Source: Arcticibacterium sp964021845 (lineage in GTDB: Bacteria; Bacteroidota; Bacteroidia; Cytophagales; Spirosomataceae). Taken from it: a stretch of 64,000 bases of DNA. The DNA lies in contig NZ_CAXHZC010000002.1 of assembly GCF_964021845.1 (NCBI RefSeq), positions 558,001 through 622,000 on the forward strand. Reading direction: 5' to 3'. Under the pieces are notes generated by a model. That model was given only the letters and a program-made list of their open reading frames with translations. It searched no databases and had not been told where the DNA came from. The position numbers were made by a program, and so were the translations under genes. Positions within the stretch are counted from its first letter, which is position 1, and the number at the start of each line of letters is the position of its first letter. Positions 59,726-64,000 of the stretch are shown piece by piece.

Positions 59726-61288
59726 ATGAGATTTTTAATAAATAACCAAATTGGTAAAATGATGCTTAGTGCTATCATTTTATTCAGCACAGTGAGCTGC
59801 TCCGACTTCCTAGATGAGGTGGCTCCCTCAAATTTAAGCCCAGATAGTTTCTACCAAATTCCTGACCACGCAGAAGCCGCCTTAGCTTCGGTATATGCTG
59901 ACATGCGATTCATGGGAAATGGTGCTGGAATTTTTTCTTCTAACTGGCAACTTTTAGAAGCACTTTCAGGCACATCTACCACGGAAACTGCTCAAAACTC
60001 AGACTTGAACAACCTTTATGGTTTAGTTCATGATGGCAACACTGCCCATGTAGTAAACTATTGGAACGGTCTTTATAAGGTCATTGCTCAGGCAAATCAA
60101 GTACTTGCTAAGGTTCCAGACATTAGCCCAATGGATGAAAGTCAAAAAAAGAAAATTCTGGGTGAAGCCAGTTTTTTAAGAGCTACTGCCTATTTCACTG
60201 CGGTAAGATTATGGGGTGACATACCTTTAATTACAGACCCTCAGACTGCCGCTTCCGAAGATTTCTTGCCTGGTAGAACTTCTCAAGAAGAAATCTATGC
60301 CTTAATTGAATCTGATTTAAAAACTGCTGAATCTGCTGGCCTAGCATGGATGGACCCAAGTGGTAGAATATCACTAGCAGCTGTAAAAGCTCAACTAGCC
60401 CGTGTATACTTAACTATGGCTGGTTTTCCTTTACAAAAAGGGGCGTCGCATTATCAATTAGCTGCATCAAAAGCTAAGGAGATAATTGACTACGCTAATA
60501 GCAATCCGTCTTCCATAGGTCTTTTCGATACATATGAAGAAGTTCATCAAGAAAACCTAAAAAATACTGTAGAACACTTATTCATGCTTCAGTATAACAA
60601 TGTGGTGGCAAGTAACCCTATGGGTAATATGTACCCAAACTTTAAGCCTGTAACTTATAACGGACCTTCAGGAACAGGAAGTACAGTACCTACATCCGCT
60701 TTTTACAACTCTTATGAAGACGGTGACCTAAGAGCAAAAAACCAAGAGGGATACTTCTATAACACTTATTATACAAATGGTAGTGGTGAAGAGTTTGACC
60801 TAGGGGCTTCTTATATCTTCAAACACTTTAATAGAACTGCCAATGGAACTAAAGATGCTCCAGGCTCTAGAACAAATAACCTGAACGTACCTCAAATAAG
60901 ATATGCTGAAGTATTGTTATTATTTGCTGAAGCACAAAACGAATTAGGCTCTCCTACCCAGGAAGCTTATGACGCTCTAAAGAAAATTAGAGACCGAGCC
61001 ACTTTATCTACCCCAGCTTTAGGAGAGTTTAACCAAAGTTCTTTCAGAGAAGCTGTATGGAAAGAAAGGTGGCATGAGCTGTGTTACGAGCAAATCACTT
61101 GGTTTGATATGGTGAGACTAAGACAGGTGTACAATGAAAACACTGATGGTTTTGACGCCTTTGTAGGGCATATCAATTTGAGTTCGAATCAAGCACTTCA
61201 GGAAAAACACCTACTACTTCCATTAGGAAAACAAGAAATGCTGAATAATCCTAATTTGAGACCTCAAAACACTGGATATCCAGAATAG
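59726..61288 (+). CDS. SusD/RagB-family outer-membrane lipoprotein
   Basis: The 520-residue protein has a lipobox (FSTVSC, Cys about 25) and the SusD fold: DFLDEVAPSNLSPDSFYQ near 27-44, helical repeats with YWNGLYKVIAQANQVL near 112, ASFLRATAYFTAVRLWGDIPL near 147-167, LLFAEAQNELG near 401 and the C-terminal WKERWHELCYEQITWFDMVRLRQVY near 440-464. It forms the lid on the partner SusC and binds the nutrient at the cell surface. It is followed by a terminator, so the operon is just SusC-SusD. Confidence 0.94.
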   Translation: MRFLINNQIGKMMLSAIILFSTVSCSDFLDEVAPSNLSPDSFYQIPDHAEAALASVYADMRFMGNGAGIFSSNWQLLEALSGTSTTETAQNSDLNNLYGLVHDGNTAHVVNYWNGLYKVIAQANQVLAKVPDISPMDESQKKKILGEASFLRATAYFTAVRLWGDIPLITDPQTAASEDFLPGRTSQEEIYALIESDLKTAESAGLAWMDPSGRISLAAVKAQLARVYLTMAGFPLQKGASHYQLAASKAKEIIDYANSNPSSIGLFDTYEEVHQENLKNTVEHLFMLQYNNVVASNPMGNMYPNFKPVTYNGPSGTGSTVPTSAFYNSYEDGDLRAKNQEGYFYNTYYTNGSGEEFDLGASYIFKHFNRTANGTKDAPGSRTNNLNVPQIRYAEVLLLFAEAQNELGSPTQEAYDALKKIRDRATLSTPALGEFNQSSFREAVWKERWHELCYEQITWFDMVRLRQVYNENTDGFDAFVGHINLSSNQALQEKHLLLPLGKQEMLNNPNLRPQNTGYPE

Positions 61289-61314
61289 TAAGTAAATACC
61301 CACTCCCTTTTCAT

Positions 61315-61358
61315 AAAACTCCCGGTCATAATTCTTTGACAGGGAGTTTTTTCTTTTT
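61315..61358 (+). terminator. Terminator after the SusC/SusD operon
   Basis: AAAACTCCC-GGTCA and TGACA-GGGAGTTTT form a stem (9 bp, one mismatch, 4 bp) around a TAATTCTT loop, followed by a T-rich tract. It is 27 bp after the SusD stop. Confidence 0.86.
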
Positions 61359-61458
61359 GACAATCTCGCACTATAGAAATATTATTTTAATAATTTGACA
61401 GCACAAATGAACTAATAGAATATAAAAAACCTTTTTGTAAGTGATTACTCACATACTA

Positions 61459-62589
61459 ATGAAAAAAACACTTAAAATGGTATTTCTCTCGATTGCGGTT
61501 ATTCTAGTTATGCTCATAGCTGGAACAGCTATATTTATGAATTTCCATCCAGTTTTTGGCGGAAAGCCAACAGTAGCTCAAAAGGAATCCTACAAGAAAT
61601 CTGACAACTATACCAACGGACTCTTTAAAAATGCCATAGAAACTAATATGGAAATGGGCACCTGGGAAGCCATCAAAATGATTCCAGAATATCTTAGTAA
61701 AGAAGGACGAGAACCTAAAGTTGACATACCAGTTCTAAAAATAGACTCTTTAGACATTCAAAAAAGGATAGGCGACAGTACTCAAATTACATGGTTTGGG
61801 CATTCCTCTTTTCTTTTAGAAATGGAAAGCCTAAAAATACTACTTGACCCCATGCTGGGAGCTACCCCTTCTCCTGTTGCCATTCTAGGTTCAAAAAGAT
61901 ACAGTAAAGAATTACCAATAGAGATAGCACAACTTCCCGAAATTGACTTAGTAATCTTTTCCCATGACCACTACGACCACCTCGATTATGAATCTATTTT
62001 ACTTTTAAAAGACAAAGTAAAACAGTTTTACGTACCACTTGGTTTGGCAAGTCATTTAGAGAAATGGGGCGTTTTACCAGAAAAAATAAAAGAATTTGAC
62101 TGGTGGGATGAAGCAGATTATAAAGGCTTAAAACTCGCCTGCACTCCTGCTAGGCATTTTTCTGGAAGAGGAGTTGCCGATAGATTTACCACCCTCTGGG
62201 CATCATGGGTTATAAAAGGAACAGAAGATAACATTTACTTTAGTGGTGACAGTGGCTATGGCCCGCATTTTAAAGAAATTGGCGAAAAATATGGTCCTTT
62301 TAATTTTGCTATGATGGAATGTGGACAATATAATGAACGCTGGGACAACATTCACATGATGCCAGAAGAAACTGTACAAGCCAGTATTGACATCAAAGCT
62401 CAGCAAATGATGCCTATTCACTGGGGAGCTTTTACACTTGCCTTACATCCGTGGCAAGAGTCTGTAGAAAGAGCTACAGCAGCAGCTGAAAAAAAGAATG
62501 TAAAAATGGTATTGCCACAAATTGGGCAAACTATAGCTATAAATGAAGAGTTACTGCCAAATGACAAATGGTGGGAGAAATACCTTTAA
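61459..62589 (+). CDS. MBL-fold metallohydrolase (NAPE-PLD/UlaG-like), membrane-anchored
   Basis: The ATG at 61459 gives 376 residues (a GTG at 61441 is open too). A hydrophobic segment near the N-terminus (about 6-26) anchors or exports it. The metallo-beta-lactamase fold has THFGHSSF-like TWFGHSSFLLEM near 115, metal-binding SHDHYDHLD near 172, TPARHFSGRG near 230, IYFSGDSGYGPHF near 265 and HWGAFTLALHPW near 322. This matches the group related to N-acyl-phosphatidylethanolamine hydrolases. The substrate is unknown. It has a strong terminator after it. Confidence 0.87.
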   Translation: MKKTLKMVFLSIAVILVMLIAGTAIFMNFHPVFGGKPTVAQKESYKKSDNYTNGLFKNAIETNMEMGTWEAIKMIPEYLSKEGREPKVDIPVLKIDSLDIQKRIGDSTQITWFGHSSFLLEMESLKILLDPMLGATPSPVAILGSKRYSKELPIEIAQLPEIDLVIFSHDHYDHLDYESILLLKDKVKQFYVPLGLASHLEKWGVLPEKIKEFDWWDEADYKGLKLACTPARHFSGRGVADRFTTLWASWVIKGTEDNIYFSGDSGYGPHFKEIGEKYGPFNFAMMECGQYNERWDNIHMMPEETVQASIDIKAQQMMPIHWGAFTLALHPWQESVERATAAAEKKNVKMVLPQIGQTIAINEELLPNDKWWEKYL

Positions 62590-62590
62590 A

Positions 62591-62622
62591 ACAAAAGGCG
62601 AGTTTAAAGGCTCGCCTTTTGT
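62591..62622. terminator. Bidirectional terminator after the MBL-fold gene
   Basis: ACAAAAGGCGAG, an 8-nt loop, CTCGCCTTTTGT form a perfect 12-bp stem. The A-rich and T-rich sides suit ending transcription from both converging genes. Confidence 0.93.
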
Positions 62623-62628
62623 TTAGCA

Positions 62629-62931
62629 TTAAACGGCCTTAGGCTTGGCACCTCCAATAATCTCCTTTATCATTTCCTCTGCTTCTGGAAATTTTTCTTT
62701 TAGCATGGCCAATGTATCAGCAAGCTTATTTGAGGCTTCGCCTTTTAATTCCTCAAAATATTCGGGGGCCTTTTCAATAGCATCTTCGGCCTCGTCTTTC
62801 AGTTGGTTTCCTTTTGTTTTTAAATCCTCCATAAGCTTTTCTCCCTCCTCCGTTTGAAGGTACTTATGCATAGCCACGCCAGCCGCGGCTCCAAGGATAA
62901 ATGTTGCTAAATGTTTTGATGTAACCGCCAT
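62629..62931 (-). CDS. YtxH-like small membrane protein
   Basis: The 100-residue protein has a short membrane segment (HLATFILGAAAGVAMHKYLQ, about 7-26) and an acidic, helical tail rich in Lys, Glu and Ala (EKLMEDLKTKGNQLKDEAEDA), the pattern of YtxH-domain proteins. Many Bacteroidota encode such proteins near other envelope genes, and some are stress-linked, but no function is fixed. It lies 53 bp after the next gene on the same strand (62985), so the two may form one unit. Confidence 0.75.
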   Translation of the reverse strand: MAVTSKHLATFILGAAAGVAMHKYLQTEEGEKLMEDLKTKGNQLKDEAEDAIEKAPEYFEELKGEASNKLADTLAMLKEKFPEAEEMIKEIIGGAKPKAV

Positions 62932-62984
62932 ATTAATTCACTTCTTTGTTTTTAGTAATTTAGTCAAAAAACATTTAATAATCA

Positions 62985-63509
62985 CTATTCAAATAGCTCT
63001 TGTACTTCTTGTTTTAACATTAACAAAGGTTTTTTGGTAGGGTCAATGTCTTCATTAACTACTTTATCAAATATCCTTTTCGATAAGTTTATTGCACCAT
63101 CGTCAGGTTTAAGTTCAGCAGCAGATTGATTTACTAAAGAAAGTATGTCATTCATTGCAGTTTTTATTTCTTCCCAAACTTCAGGAGAAACATATATTTG
63201 CTGTGCTAAGTTATGATAATATTCTTCTCTTATTTCTTTCAATAAAATAGCCTGAAAGTCACCAACTAACTCTGCCCTTTCGTACAACCTTAAAAGCATA
63301 TAATTGGGCGTAATTCGCTCTAAAAAAAGCGTCATTCTTTCATAAGCTTGTAACTTCAAAGGGGTTATAACCTCCTTCGATTTACTATTTAATTCTAATT
63401 TTCTTTGCTCGTACTGTTTGTTTAAAAAAGTCTTCGCCAAAAAGTACATTCCCATCATCAATAAGCCTAAAGGGATTATTGTTTTTAAGAGTTCTACCAT
63501 TATTTCCAT
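62985..63509 (-). CDS. Membrane-anchored conserved protein of unknown function
   Basis: The 174-residue protein has one N-terminal membrane segment (about 8-26), then a basic stretch (NKQYEQRKLELNSKSKEVITPLKLQAYERM) and a helical domain containing ITPNYMLLRLYERAELVGDFQAILLKEIREEYYHNLAQQIYVSPEVWEEI. It resembles a Bacteroidota-wide uncharacterised family (possibly DUF7935) by eye only. It is the first gene of a possible two-gene unit with the YtxH-like gene. A role in the cell envelope is plausible but unproven. Confidence 0.7.
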   Translation of the reverse strand: MEIMVELLKTIIPLGLLMMGMYFLAKTFLNKQYEQRKLELNSKSKEVITPLKLQAYERMTLFLERITPNYMLLRLYERAELVGDFQAILLKEIREEYYHNLAQQIYVSPEVWEEIKTAMNDILSLVNQSAAELKPDDGAINLSKRIFDKVVNEDIDPTKKPLLMLKQEVQELFE

Positions 63510-63697
63510 ATCAAATCAATTGAGCCTAAATTTCCTATAATATTCCTTTCTCTGAAACTATTACACGCTTTTCTTAATAACTATTTGCTACCCTCGTTTT
63601 CTAATCAATCTAAATAATTTCGCTAATAAGTATATACATCTCCCATTGGCACGATTTTTTCGATTGGTACATAGAATTAGCTAGGTTAAGCATTTAC

Positions 63698-64000
63698 ATG
63701 ATCTCCTCATTGGTAAAAAAACATATTTTTTTAATTCTGGCTTTACTCAGTTTTGCTACGGCATTGGTGAGTAGCCAGCTATTAGAGGAGAATAGCCCAA
63801 AAGCTTCCGAAAAACACTACGGAGAAGCTGTTCAAAAAAAAGTATTACAGAGCTTAAAACTAGCCGACACTGAACTTACCGAGATCACGGGTTTATTTCA
63901 AAAGAGCAATACTGTTAATTTTGCGGCTTTGAACTCAGAAACCACCTTTCCTTATTTCATTTTTAAAGCTGGTAAGTTAATCTATTGGTCTGACCATCGC
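63698..64000 (+). CDS. N-terminal part of a probable sensor histidine kinase (cut by window edge)
   Basis: An ATG at 63698 opens a frame of 101 codons to the window end. It begins with a membrane segment (HIFLILALLSFATALVSS, about 9-26), then an extracytoplasmic stretch ending in FPYFIFKAGKLIYWSDHR. The pattern of a hydrophobic start followed by FIFK-x-GKL-x-YWSD resembles the sensory N-terminus of Bacteroidota membrane histidine kinases. The kinase core is outside the window, so the call rests on this region alone. Confidence 0.5.
   Translation, partial: MISSLVKKHIFLILALLSFATALVSSQLLEENSPKASEKHYGEAVQKKVLQSLKLADTELTEITGLFQKSNTVNFAALNSETTFPYFIFKAGKLIYWSDHR

Noticed and set aside
63647..63661. 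TGGCAC followed by TTTC, a possible sigma-54 promoter before the last partial gene
   Set aside because: The -24 part is good but the -12 G is replaced, and that base is nearly always needed.
1..64000. tRNA, rRNA, CRISPR or insertion sequence
   Set aside because: None was recognised: no cloverleaf-like tRNA sequences, no repeat-spacer arrays, no transposase reading frames and no terminal repeats flanking a mobile gene.

Overview
The window is a stretch of a Bacteroidota chromosome, most likely order Cytophagales. The evidence is a SusC/SusD pair, a very large surface protein ending in a type IX secretion sorting domain, several TAnnTTTG (-7) promoters without recognisable Shine-Dalgarno sequences, lipoproteins typical of the phylum, and AT-rich coding sequence. 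Genes are dense, both strands are used, and most intergenic gaps are under 300 bp. I see no rRNA, tRNA, CRISPR array, insertion sequence or prophage. All calls come from reading the sequence; no database search was run.

Layout. 1-6000: truncated recQ, then divergent kdsD (Kdo pathway), nadB, a HupE/UreJ-like membrane protein and an exported TIM-barrel protein. 6187-12186: a 1999-residue secreted protein with a beta-propeller-like N-terminus, about 18 Ig-like repeats and a T9SS tail. 12335-17672: two tandem GMC oxidoreductase paralogs, the second translationally coupled to a GNAT acetyltransferase and an MFS transporter. 18656-24067: a sugar epimerase, a GT39 glycosyltransferase, a polyprenyl-phosphate GT2, a PF03706-type membrane protein and a DUF1080 protein; the first four resemble a periplasmic glycan decoration system. 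24295-27236: a restriction-modification island with a PmeII-like nuclease and an m5C methyltransferase overlapping tail to tail, plus an HNH nuclease. 27240-31417: a cytochrome/2Fe-2S/molybdopterin dehydrogenase operon facing a TetR regulator.

32506-41807: a regulatory block. rpoN, an NtrC-type activator, a cytoplasmic histidine kinase and a REC-PAS-kinase hybrid form a tightly coupled operon. Next to it are a divergent CHASE3 kinase plus response regulator, a membrane-anchored coiled-coil protein of unknown role, an esterase lipoprotein and a possible 33-residue membrane peptide. 41808-46055: parA-parB-dnaB preceded by two tandem DnaA-box-like repeats, with a second ParA converging on dnaB. 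46221-51290: a formylglycine-generating-enzyme-like lipoprotein, a DUF2520 protein, a DUF3500 protein, a dienelactone hydrolase and waaA. 51427-55498: ileS with an expanded insert, then ppnP. 55557-56067: a YefM/YoeB toxin-antitoxin pair. 56483-61288: SusC/SusD. 61459-64000: an MBL-fold hydrolase, a YtxH-like protein, a membrane-anchored protein and the start of a probable sensor kinase.

The best candidates for something new are the epimerase/GT39/GT2/flippase-like cluster, the overlapping restriction-modification genes with a neighbouring HNH nuclease, the DnaA-box repeats with the paired ParA proteins around dnaB, the ileS insertion, and a perfect hairpin followed by a T-rich tract inside the PF03706 gene.
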